From: Deltaproteobacteria bacterium
Lineage (GTDB): Bacteria > Myxococcota_A > Polyangia > Haliangiales > Haliangiaceae
DNA length: 62,433 nt
Direction: 5' to 3'
Assembly: GCA_025353585.1 (NCBI GenBank)
Contig: JANXOM010000164.1
Location: 1 to 62,433, forward strand
In this document: piece by piece, positions 43,171 to 51,034 of the stretch
Numbering within the stretch: the first letter of the stretch is position 1
Layout of the letters: the number at the start of each line of letters is the position of its first letter
Notes under the pieces: generated by a model
What the model saw: only the letters and a program-made list of their open reading frames with translations
Told to the model about the DNA's origin: nothing
Database searches by the model: none
Position numbers and translations under genes: made by a program

Positions 43171-45108
43171 GTGAACGAGATCGAACCAGACCTCGGGTTG
43201 TCGTTGCTCGCCCAGGGCCGCGGCGACGACACGATCGTGTTCACTCGGGTGCGCATGTTCCAGATCGCGCGAATGGCGCCAGCGCTCTTCACGCAAGTCC
43301 AGAACCTGGATCTCGAGCAGACGTATTGCCTCTCGTTTGATTTCGCGGCGCCGCAAATGGCGCAGTTGCTCGTGCTGATGCCTCCAATGCTCGCGGAGCC
43401 GATGACGGCCGCGCTGGCGGCCCCTTTCCTGGAGCCGCACGTGTTCGATCTGAGCGAACACGCCCTCGAAGTGGATCTGCGCGCGCGAATCGGGCCCGCA
43501 CAGACCAACGACAATGAACGGTTCGCGCCGCTGGTGGTCGAATCGTTCGGCCCGCCATCAGGTTCGTACGGGTTTCGCTTCGAAGCAGCGACAACGCCCG
43601 TTGCGAATGCGAATCCACCGGCCGCGCCGCCGCCAGAGCCGCGCCCACCCCCAGCGCGAAAGGCGCGCCCGATCGAGCCGTTCCTCACGAGCGACCCTGA
43701 GGAGCAGGAAGATGCCGTGTGGCACGCGCTGATCCTGCGCGGCGCATTGACCAAGGACGATGCTGTTCGGGCGGCCGCTGCAACACTGCGCGAGCGCGGC
43801 GCGCTCGCTTATCAGCGGCTCGACTCGGCGGGTGAACTCTACCGAGCGATCCAGAAAGCCATCGACCGCAACGTCGCGGAGGGCTGCATGGACAGGCCAC
43901 AGCGTGGCTACGTACGTGCGTGCATCGAAGGGCCGGAACAGCTCGAGCGCCACGATTGGCAAGCCTTGCTCACCGAAGTGCTGCGCGACAGTCCAATGCC
44001 GCGCGTCGACGTCGTCCGGGCAGTCGCCGAACGCGCTCGCGACGTGGCTGGGCTCCCATTCGAGCGCCTGCGCGATGACGGCAAGATCGCAGTGGCGATC
44101 CGCGCGGCTATCAACGGCGCGCTCCGCAAGGATCTGGTCGTGGTCTACCGCGGCATCCTCACGATCCCGGATGACGCGAACGCAGTCGCGAACGAGCACG
44201 ACCTACCAGTTGCCAAGAACCGAACATCGGCAACGCCGGACGTGGCAGTCGCAAAGGCAGTTGGTCATGGTGTCCCGGTACTCGCCTTCTCGTGGGGCTA
44301 CTACGGATGGGGGAACCACACCCGCGAACTCGTCGACATGATGGATCGTGTCGAGGCGGCACGCGGGTTCGCTCCGCCTCTCTGGGTCGACGTGCGGCTA
44401 CGCCGACAAGTCCGTGCACTTGGATTCCGAGAGCGCGCATTCGAGCAACAACTCGGGCCAGACCGGTACGCCTGGCTGCGGGGACTCGGGAACCGCATGA
44501 TTGGCGACCGCGACGTCGCCGAGCCCACGCTCGACCGACCCGAGGACATCGACCTCCTACTCGAACGCATCACAACGGCCGCGGCGGGTGGCCGGCGAGT
44601 GATCTTCTTCTGCGCGTGCAAGTCACCGGTCGAACGGCACGTGTGCCACCGCGGGTTGGTCGTCGACTTGCTGGTGAAGACGGCCCGCCGACGCAAGTTG
44701 CCGATCGGTGTGCAGGAGTGGCCCGGTGGGACGCCGTCCGAGGTAACGCTCGAAGTCGACCGCGAGCAGATGGACAAGCTCGTCGCCCACAGCCTCGTCG
44801 AAGCGCAGAACGTTCGACTGTCTCTGCCAGCCGGGGTCGATCTCGTTCGCGCGGCCTCGCTGCCGCATCTGTCACTACTGCGTTGTCGTGAGGGTGACCG
44901 CGAGGTGACGGCGCTGTCGGGACCGGTCGTGTACACCGCGCATGGCTGGGTGTTCCCACTGTACGTCGTTCGGCCTTCCGCTCATGTCGACGTCGACGTG
45001 CGGAAGGGTTACCTGAGCGAAGTCAACGATCTCGAGTTGCAGAGGTTCGGCGCGCAGGAGCAGGCGGCTGTGCCGCCGTGGCTGCCAATCGCGCTGCATC
45101 GTTCATGA
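43171..45108 (+). CDS. Winged-helix/DUF488 fusion protein
   Basis: The 645-aa protein starts at the GTG at 43171. Residues about 1-150 are a non-recognised domain, then a Pro-rich linker (PPAAPPPEPRPPP). Two similar helical modules follow: EEQEDAVWHALILRGALTKDD to NVAEG (about 172-245), and HDWQALLTEVLRDSPMPRVDVV to RKDLVVVYRG (about 255-330). These look like winged-helix DNA-binding repeats. The C-terminal part (about 370-530) is DUF488-like: WVDVRLR, and IFFCACKSPVERHVCHRGLV with Cys481 and Cys492 in the CxxxK...CHR position. Its function is unknown; DUF488 proteins recur in defence loci. It converges with the methyltransferase operon and may be part of it functionally. Confidence 0.75.
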   Translation: MNEIEPDLGLSLLAQGRGDDTIVFTRVRMFQIARMAPALFTQVQNLDLEQTYCLSFDFAAPQMAQLLVLMPPMLAEPMTAALAAPFLEPHVFDLSEHALEVDLRARIGPAQTNDNERFAPLVVESFGPPSGSYGFRFEAATTPVANANPPAAPPPEPRPPPARKARPIEPFLTSDPEEQEDAVWHALILRGALTKDDAVRAAAATLRERGALAYQRLDSAGELYRAIQKAIDRNVAEGCMDRPQRGYVRACIEGPEQLERHDWQALLTEVLRDSPMPRVDVVRAVAERARDVAGLPFERLRDDGKIAVAIRAAINGALRKDLVVVYRGILTIPDDANAVANEHDLPVAKNRTSATPDVAVAKAVGHGVPVLAFSWGYYGWGNHTRELVDMMDRVEAARGFAPPLWVDVRLRRQVRALGFRERAFEQQLGPDRYAWLRGLGNRMIGDRDVAEPTLDRPEDIDLLLERITTAAAGGRRVIFFCACKSPVERHVCHRGLVVDLLVKTARRRKLPIGVQEWPGGTPSEVTLEVDREQMDKLVAHSLVEAQNVRLSLPAGVDLVRAASLPHLSLLRCREGDREVTALSGPVVYTAHGWVFPLYVVRPSAHVDVDVRKGYLSEVNDLELQRFGAQEQAAVPPWLPIALHRS

Positions 45109-45116
45109 CCACTTGT

Positions 45117-45770
45117 TCAAGTTGCTTTTAGAACGAGTGATTCGATGATCATCACAGCGACCGCGGCACGGTCTTGCGGGGAGAGTGCCATGACGCTCTC
45201 CACGAGGGCTACAGGGAGGCGTTCTGCCGCGCGCACTTCCGCATTCGACCGCCGTGCATCGACGGAATACAGCGCGCCAGGCTTCGCCTGACCGCCGCTC
45301 TTCACCGCCGTGCCGGAGGCCGCCTCGGCGGCCGGCGAACCCACCGCTTGTTTGACCACGACATCGGGAAACAGTCGTTCGCGGACCGCTCGCGGAAAAT
45401 CGCTCGGAGACCACTCCACGATGGTGGCCAGCTTCCATCCGGCATCAGCGGGATGGACGATGGCGACGCACGAGACCGACTTCTGCCAGCCCACGTTCGT
45501 CCCCCAATCGTCCACGAGCGTTGCGACAGCGCGGTCGTGCACGGCGCGACTCTCTAGCGAGAGGGTCAGCATTCCACCGGGAATCGTCATCGCCTGGGAC
45601 AGCTTGTTCTTCAATTGTTGGGACGGAGAGGAGCTCGTTCCGTAACTCTTGATCGCGCCGGTAGCCTCGAGCTGCTCCTCGAGAAAACGCTGCAGCTGCG
45701 TTTGCGCGGTACCCAGCTTGGCGTGTGCCAGGTCGAACCGCTGCTGCGCCTTATCTATGGCCCAGATCAC
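45117..45770 (-). CDS. Hypothetical coiled-coil protein cotranscribed with the methyltransferase
   Basis: The 217-aa product has an N-terminal helix MIWAIDKAQQRFDLAHAKLG, then TQTQLQRFLEEQLEATGAIK, with heptad-like hydrophobic spacing of a coiled coil. The middle (VSCVAIVHPADAGWKLATIV) is beta-like, and the C-terminus VALVESVMALSPQDRAAVAV is helical. I recognise no family. Its ATG overlaps the methyltransferase stop (ATGA), so it is translationally coupled and probably part of the same system, for instance a specificity, regulatory or scaffold subunit. It converges with the DUF488 gene, 8 bp away. Confidence 0.6.
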   Translation of the reverse strand: MIWAIDKAQQRFDLAHAKLGTAQTQLQRFLEEQLEATGAIKSYGTSSSPSQQLKNKLSQAMTIPGGMLTLSLESRAVHDRAVATLVDDWGTNVGWQKSVSCVAIVHPADAGWKLATIVEWSPSDFPRAVRERLFPDVVVKQAVGSPAAEAASGTAVKSGGQAKPGALYSVDARRSNAEVRAAERLPVALVESVMALSPQDRAAVAVMIIESLVLKAT

Positions 45771-47062
45771 TCGGTCGTGCTCATCCGTACGATGTGGGCC
45801 TTGAGGGCCGGAACAAATCCGTCCGGTTTCCCGAGCGTGCTCTTTTCAAAGCGGCTCAGAAATCCCTTTGCTGCTCGAAGTGACAGGTCGCGCGATTCGA
45901 AGCGAAGGAACGTGTGCAGCGGCTCCGGCACGATCGGCTCCGGCCACTCGGACACCCCCGACGCAACCACCGTCCCGTCCATCGACCACGCCGCTGAGGG
46001 CCACACTCGCGCTGTCATCGGTCGATCGAGGTCCGATCGGTATTTCCCGGGCTCGTTCAACCGGCCGCCGACCCACCCGAAGACCGGGACGCTCACAGCG
46101 TTCCCGACCAGTTTCCAGCGAGCGGTACTACTCTTCGCCGAACCGTTTACCGCTGGTTCGGTCCAGTTGGCATCGAAGCCTTGAAGCCGTTCGGCGTCCT
46201 GGATGCTGGGGGTGACGAACCGATGCTCCGCGCCACCGCGTGCAGGTAGTACGATCGCCGGAGGCGACGGAATTCCGAAGCCGGAGCCACCCTTCAGCGT
46301 CGGCACGGCGTTGGTTGCCCAGCCCAACCCGCGGGTCCCCTCCGTCCAGTAGAAGCCGCAAGCGACGCTCTTCGGTAGCTTCGCGTTGTCGTCGAAGAAC
46401 TTCCTCGGCCTGGCGTCATGACCGACGTCGTCCGCGAGCAATACGGCGCGCGGATCTTCGGTCCTCGAAGCGAGCACGAGTACACGCCGTCGTCGTTGCG
46501 GGACTCCGAACGAGCGCGAGTCGACGACGCGGTAGGCCCAGCGATAACCGCGGTTGCTAAGCTCGGTGGTGAGGAACCGCATCGCCTCGCCTCGGTCCAG
46601 CTGGAGCATGAACGGAACGTTCTCCAACAGCAGCCACCGCGGCTTGGACTTGTCGAGCAGCCGAAACACTTCCGAAACGAGGCCAGAACGGGAACCTCGG
46701 ATGCCCGCGGTCGCACCAGCTTGCGAGAGGTCCTGGCATGGGAATCCCGCCGAAATCAGATCGACCTTCGGCAGCGACTTCAGTTCGCGCACGTCACCCG
46801 CGAGAGCGATGTCCGGGAAGCGAGAACTCAAGACACGCCGAGCCGCGTCGTCCCATTCGCACATCAGCTGCGCGCCATGTCCCGCGCTTCCGAGCCCTAA
46901 CTCGACGCCCCCGATGCCCGCGAAGAGCCCGGCAACACGTAGCCCGCTTTGCGGGCCTTTCGCCGGCGCGCTCCACGAGAGACTGAGCTGGGCTCCTCTG
47001 CCGCCATCCATGGCATCTAGGATCGCATACCCCCCCGACATCGGAGAAGAGACATGGCTCAT
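45767..47062 (-). CDS. DNA (cytosine-5-)-methyltransferase
   Basis: The 431-aa C5 methyltransferase has motif I VAGLFAGIGGVELGLG (about 43-58), motif IV SAGFPCQDLSQAG with the catalytic Cys109, motif VI LLLENVP (about 147-149), motif VIII PQRRRRVLVLAS, and motif X RWKLVGNAVSVPVF. These transfer a methyl group from SAM to cytosine in double-stranded DNA. The target-recognition region lies between motifs VIII and X and cannot be decoded here. A G7 run sits about 9 codons in. It overlaps the downstream coiled-coil gene and is divergent from the Mig-like glycosylase gene (52 bp), giving a shared promoter region for methylation, repair and restriction genes. Confidence 0.92.
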   Translation of the reverse strand: MSHVSSPMSGGYAILDAMDGGRGAQLSLSWSAPAKGPQSGLRVAGLFAGIGGVELGLGSAGHGAQLMCEWDDAARRVLSSRFPDIALAGDVRELKSLPKVDLISAGFPCQDLSQAGATAGIRGSRSGLVSEVFRLLDKSKPRWLLLENVPFMLQLDRGEAMRFLTTELSNRGYRWAYRVVDSRSFGVPQRRRRVLVLASRTEDPRAVLLADDVGHDARPRKFFDDNAKLPKSVACGFYWTEGTRGLGWATNAVPTLKGGSGFGIPSPPAIVLPARGGAEHRFVTPSIQDAERLQGFDANWTEPAVNGSAKSSTARWKLVGNAVSVPVFGWVGGRLNEPGKYRSDLDRPMTARVWPSAAWSMDGTVVASGVSEWPEPIVPEPLHTFLRFESRDLSLRAAKGFLSRFEKSTLGKPDGFVPALKAHIVRMSTTE

Positions 47063-47114
47063 CTCTCGACGGTTTCGGCTAGCCTGTCAGCGCTCGGAGC
47101 CGTAGAAACGCCAC

Positions 47115-47870
47115 GTGACGCGGCCATCAGCGCAGAGACGGAAACGTCCCGGCCGGGGAGGCACCCTGGTCTCGCGCCTCGCCGATCGGCGGATCGTGCT
47201 GTTCAGGCGCAAGCTCCTGGCTTGGGCACGGCGCAAGGGGCGGCACTTCTTCTGGCGGGAACCTGGCCTGACACCCTACGCAGCGCTCGTCACCGAGATC
47301 CTGCTGACGAAGACCCGCGCCGAACTGGTCGCGACGGTCGCCAAACAGATCCTCGAGCGGTATCCGTCGCCGCCGGACCTCGCCTGCGCTTCGCCGAACG
47401 AACTCGAGGCAATGCTCTTCCCGCTGGGCCTACACCGAAAACGCGCAGCGGGGCTGGTGGCTTGCGCCCAGTACGTCATGGAGGCGCACGGCGGAGCGAT
47501 CCCGACGACCATTGAAGAGTTGATCGAGCTCCCCTCGGTCGGTCGCTATGCGGCGAACGCGATCGTGTGCGTTGTCTTCGACCAGCAGGTCGCTGTGCTC
47601 GACGCGAACGTCTCGCGGATCTACCAACGCTTTTTCTCGCTACCTGAACCACCCGAGCGGCTGGCCACCGCGCACGACCTCTGGGCGGTGGCGGCGCGAT
47701 TGCTCCCGCCTCGAAAGGCGAAACAGTTCAATTGGGCCATCCTCGACCTCGGCGGGTTGATCTGTACGGCGAAGGCGCCCGCATGCACGGTCTGCCCGCT
47801 TGTTAAGAACTGTGACCGGTTCGGTGTCCCACCTTCTACGCGGTCCCGACCGAACTCGTCCGCGCGCTAG
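47115..47870 (+). CDS. Mig-like mismatch (T/G) DNA glycosylase, HhH-GPD [4Fe-4S]
   Basis: The 251-aa glycosylase of the endonuclease III/MutY superfamily has YAALVTEILLTKTRAELVAT near the N-terminus, the HhH region ELPSVGRYAANAIVCVVFDQ with Tyr145, and the catalytic Asp163 in AVLDANVSRIYQRFF. The iron-sulfur cluster motif is CTAKAPACTVCPLVKNC (Cys217, 224, 227, 233; spacing 6-2-5). The Tyr in place of endonuclease III's Lys, the DAN motif and EILLxxT match Mig.MthI, a T/G-mismatch thymine glycosylase encoded next to a cytosine methyltransferase. The role is repair of deaminated 5-methylcytosine, replacing Vsr (inference). It starts at a GTG, 52 bp from the divergent methyltransferase, with the Z1 gene 61 bp downstream. 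Confidence 0.85.
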   Translation: MTRPSAQRRKRPGRGGTLVSRLADRRIVLFRRKLLAWARRKGRHFFWREPGLTPYAALVTEILLTKTRAELVATVAKQILERYPSPPDLACASPNELEAMLFPLGLHRKRAAGLVACAQYVMEAHGGAIPTTIEELIELPSVGRYAANAIVCVVFDQQVAVLDANVSRIYQRFFSLPEPPERLATAHDLWAVAARLLPPRKAKQFNWAILDLGGLICTAKAPACTVCPLVKNCDRFGVPPSTRSRPNSSAR

Positions 47871-47931
47871 CGAGCGCACGGTTGCGGGCGCGTGGCCGCG
47901 ATCTGTCGGGCCGGTTTGGTAGAGTGGCGAA

Positions 47932-50064
47932 ATGAGCGCTGTAGGGTCAGTCAGTGTAATCGAGGAGGGCGGGCCGGCACTTAACGTGGACGGGGCCTGC
48001 CTGCTTGGAACGTTGGAATCGCTCGGGGCCGGACCGAAGGGGATGCCAGCCACCGCGCTAATAAAAATCAAGGCCGACGCGCTCGATCTACTCGCGCGCG
48101 TGTGTACGGCGTACGAGTCGGTGGTGGCAAAAGGAGAAGTCGGAGCGACTGGCTCGGCCAGTGCCAACCAATCCGTTCCGGCTGCCCCGTGTACTGGTCT
48201 GCTCTACGGACGAATTCAGAGTGGAAAGACTGTCGCGATGATCGCGCTTGTCGCAGCTGCGATCGACAACGGGTTCCGAGTCGTGGTCGTACTGACATCC
48301 GACAACGTCAAACTCGTCGGACAGACCACCGATCGATTCGCGGCACTCGAGGGCCCCATCACCGTCGATGCGTTGCGGGCCGATGGCTGGGCGACCGATG
48401 ACAAACACATCGCGAAGTACATCGGGAAAGCCGGACTCGTTGTCATCTGCTCCAAGAACAGCACGCGCTTGGAAGACCTGATCGAATTCCTACACAAAGT
48501 CGGGGCGCCAGATTACCCGGCGCTGATTCTCGACGACGAGGCCGATCAAGCCACCCTCGACGCGAATCTCGCGCGAAGCAAGCGCAGTGACGACGTCGAC
48601 CCGACCGCGATCTACACGCGCGTTGCTCAAGAGTTGACGTCGACGCTGCGACACCACGTGTTCCTACAGGTCACCGCGACACCGTACGCGTTGCTGCTTC
48701 AATCTGTGGGAACCAAGTTGAGGCCATCGTTCACCCGTCTATTGGAACCAGGGGAGGGCTACACCGGGGGCGAGCGATTCTTCGAGCAGGAGCACGTCGA
48801 GGGCCCCAAGGCTCCGCTGGTCTTCGTGCCGGACGCGGAGTCGCAGGCAATTCTCGATGGCATCGACGAAGCGCCGACGGGGCTTCGCAACGCACTTGCC
48901 TTTTTCCTAGTGGCCGCAGCGGTCCAGTTCATTGCAGATCCCGTGACGGCAAAGGGCGGACAGAATTTCCTCTGTCACACGAGTCAACTCCGCGATCAGC
49001 ACGCGCAGCTAGAAAACCATGTTCGCGACTATCTCGAGAAAATCAGCAACGCCCTGGAAGCGAGGAAGGGCGAGCCGCTGGACAAGCTCACGCTGGCCTA
49101 CGACGAACTCGGCAAGACAATGCCCGAGCGCCCCCCGCTGTCGGTAGTGCTCGACCAGATTGTCAATCGACTCGTCAATCGAAAAGTGCTCGTGATGAAC
49201 GCAAAGCTCGGTGCCAGGCCCGAACCGAGCAAAGGACTCAACTTCATCATCGGTGGAAATATCATCGGTCGCGGTGTCACGATCGAGAATTTGCTCGTCA
49301 CGTACTACCTGCGTGAGCCGAAGACCGGACAGATGGATACGATGCTCCAGCACGCGCGCATGTACGGTTACCGACACAAAATCATGCCACTCACTCGCGT
49401 GTTCCTGCCGGAGCAACTAGCCCTGAGATTCCACGAGATCCATAAGATCGAGCAACGTCTGCGGCGCCACCTAGCAAGCGCCGACATGAGCCGCCCGATC
49501 GCGATGGAACGAGCCAAGAACCTCAACCCGACTCGCCGTGCGGTTCTAGACCCGACTTACATCGATGCTTTCGATGCGACGGATCAAGTGTTTCCGACGC
49601 ATCCCGATCTCAAGATGAAGCCCAAGGACCACGAAGCGATGACAGGGCGCATCAAGAACCTCGTGGGAGGCCAGTTCACGCTCGACTCCCAACTCGAGCC
49701 GATCTCGTTCGACGAGCTCCTTGCGCTCGTCGAAGACCTCCCCTTCAACGAGAAAGAGACCTCGAATAGTTGGGCGCCGACCGTTCTTCGAAAGGTTCTC
49801 GAGCATCAGCGAGAGCGCGTCAAAGGACGCGCGTACATCTACACGCGAAAGATGAGCCGCGAGATTAGCCACTTTATCGGCGGCGCGCTCAGCAGCAAAG
49901 AACTCGCAGAGATCCGGGAACAGGACGGCCCGGTGATCTGCGCTTTCCGAGACGACGGGAAGAAGATCCGCGGCGAACGGGCGAGCGCGTACTGGTATCC
50001 GACGCTGGTCTTCGATCGCGACATGAAGTCGTTGCTCATCAACGTCACGCCCGATGTCGAGTAG
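47932..50064 (+). CDS. Z1-domain NTPase/helicase-like protein
   Basis: The 710-aa protein is a P-loop ATPase of the superfamily-2-like Z1 group. It has Walker A GRIQSGKT (93-100), Walker B LILDDEAD (about 198-205), VTATPY (247-252), and the second-lobe motifs FIIGGNIIGRGVTIENLLVT (around 440-456) and QMDTMLQHARMYGYRHKIMP. Q-S-GKT and R-G-x-T-x-E are the Z1 landmarks. Z1 proteins occur in restriction-modification loci with DUF4420 nucleases, 5mC methylases and MORC-like ATPases; they probably translocate on or remodel DNA. The next gene overlaps its last 11 bp. The C-terminal 200 residues have no recognised domain. Confidence 0.9.
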   Translation: MSAVGSVSVIEEGGPALNVDGACLLGTLESLGAGPKGMPATALIKIKADALDLLARVCTAYESVVAKGEVGATGSASANQSVPAAPCTGLLYGRIQSGKTVAMIALVAAAIDNGFRVVVVLTSDNVKLVGQTTDRFAALEGPITVDALRADGWATDDKHIAKYIGKAGLVVICSKNSTRLEDLIEFLHKVGAPDYPALILDDEADQATLDANLARSKRSDDVDPTAIYTRVAQELTSTLRHHVFLQVTATPYALLLQSVGTKLRPSFTRLLEPGEGYTGGERFFEQEHVEGPKAPLVFVPDAESQAILDGIDEAPTGLRNALAFFLVAAAVQFIADPVTAKGGQNFLCHTSQLRDQHAQLENHVRDYLEKISNALEARKGEPLDKLTLAYDELGKTMPERPPLSVVLDQIVNRLVNRKVLVMNAKLGARPEPSKGLNFIIGGNIIGRGVTIENLLVTYYLREPKTGQMDTMLQHARMYGYRHKIMPLTRVFLPEQLALRFHEIHKIEQRLRRHLASADMSRPIAMERAKNLNPTRRAVLDPTYIDAFDATDQVFPTHPDLKMKPKDHEAMTGRIKNLVGGQFTLDSQLEPISFDELLALVEDLPFNEKETSNSWAPTVLRKVLEHQRERVKGRAYIYTRKMSREISHFIGGALSSKELAEIREQDGPVICAFRDDGKKIRGERASAYWYPTLVFDRDMKSLLINVTPDVE

Positions 50065-51034
50065 CGCCGAGCTCGTCACGACGCTCCGCGAAGCCTGGCG
50101 GACCGAGACGGTCGGGGCGGTAGACGACTACGCCCTCGTCGCACGCGTTCGCCAGTGCTACGGCGCCATCACGCGCGACGGACTTCCCGCTCTTGTCGTC
50201 CCACTTGCCGAAGTAGACTCGCGTGCCATCAGCAAACGCGCGGCGGGCTGCGAGCTGCGAGCGATCAGAGCAGCGCGATTCCGCTATGGCCAGGAAGAGT
50301 GGGAAGGCGCCGCAGCTGCGATCGTTTGCAACGATATCGACGTCACCGAAGCCTTCTCCGTTCTCGCGGTGGACATTGCTACCCGCCTACCCGAGCTGGC
50401 ATCGTGGGAGCAGATTGCGGAGATCGTGGCCGAGTGGCAGGCGCTACTCGCATCCGCAGCACGTCCGAGCGCCGAGCTCGAACTAGGTCTGTGGGGCGAG
50501 CTCTGGCTTGTATACCACTCGTCGGATGCCGCAACTCTCGTTGCTGGCTGGCGAGGACCGGAGCGCGACGCCACGGACTTTTTCATCGACGGCGTCGCCG
50601 CCGAGGTGAAGGCTTCTCGCTATGCTCGGCAACATCACCTTTCGCTGTCACAGGTCGGTGCTCCCACGGGAATGAATCCGTCGTTCCTGCTTTCCTTGTG
50701 GGTCAAACAAGACCCGGTGAGGGGCGTGACCGTAAAGGACCTTGTCGAAGGTATCGAACTCGTCGTGGTCGACCGAGCTGCACTCTTACGCGGACTTCTA
50801 AAGGCGGGCTACTCGCGCAACTCGAGTCACGCCTACAACACGCGTTACGTCCTTCTGGCGGAGCCAGAGTGGTATCCGACGTCCGAAGTCCCCACCATTC
50901 GAGAGGCCGATCCGGGCGTTTCGAACGTACGGTACCAAGTCTTACTCGACGAGGAACGCGCTGTCGACGCCGCGAAGGCGGAGGAATTGTGGCGGCACTT
51001 TCTGGGGCACCCATTCGACCACGAGGAACAATGA
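50054..51034 (+). CDS. PD-(D/E)XK nuclease-like protein (DUF4420)
   Basis: The 326-aa product has DATDFFIDGVAAEVKASRYA, where Asp172 or Asp175 with Glu184 and Lys186 (ExK) make the restriction-endonuclease active site. The preceding ELELGLWGELWLVYHSSDAA is the DUF4420 conserved helix. The family is found next to Z1 proteins in restriction-modification systems and supplies the DNA cleavage activity (inference). It starts inside the Z1 gene (11-bp overlap) and ends in an ATGA overlap with the SAP-repeat gene, so the three are one translationally coupled unit. Confidence 0.88.
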   Translation: MSSSAELVTTLREAWRTETVGAVDDYALVARVRQCYGAITRDGLPALVVPLAEVDSRAISKRAAGCELRAIRAARFRYGQEEWEGAAAAIVCNDIDVTEAFSVLAVDIATRLPELASWEQIAEIVAEWQALLASAARPSAELELGLWGELWLVYHSSDAATLVAGWRGPERDATDFFIDGVAAEVKASRYARQHHLSLSQVGAPTGMNPSFLLSLWVKQDPVRGVTVKDLVEGIELVVVDRAALLRGLLKAGYSRNSSHAYNTRYVLLAEPEWYPTSEVPTIREADPGVSNVRYQVLLDEERAVDAAKAEELWRHFLGHPFDHEEQ

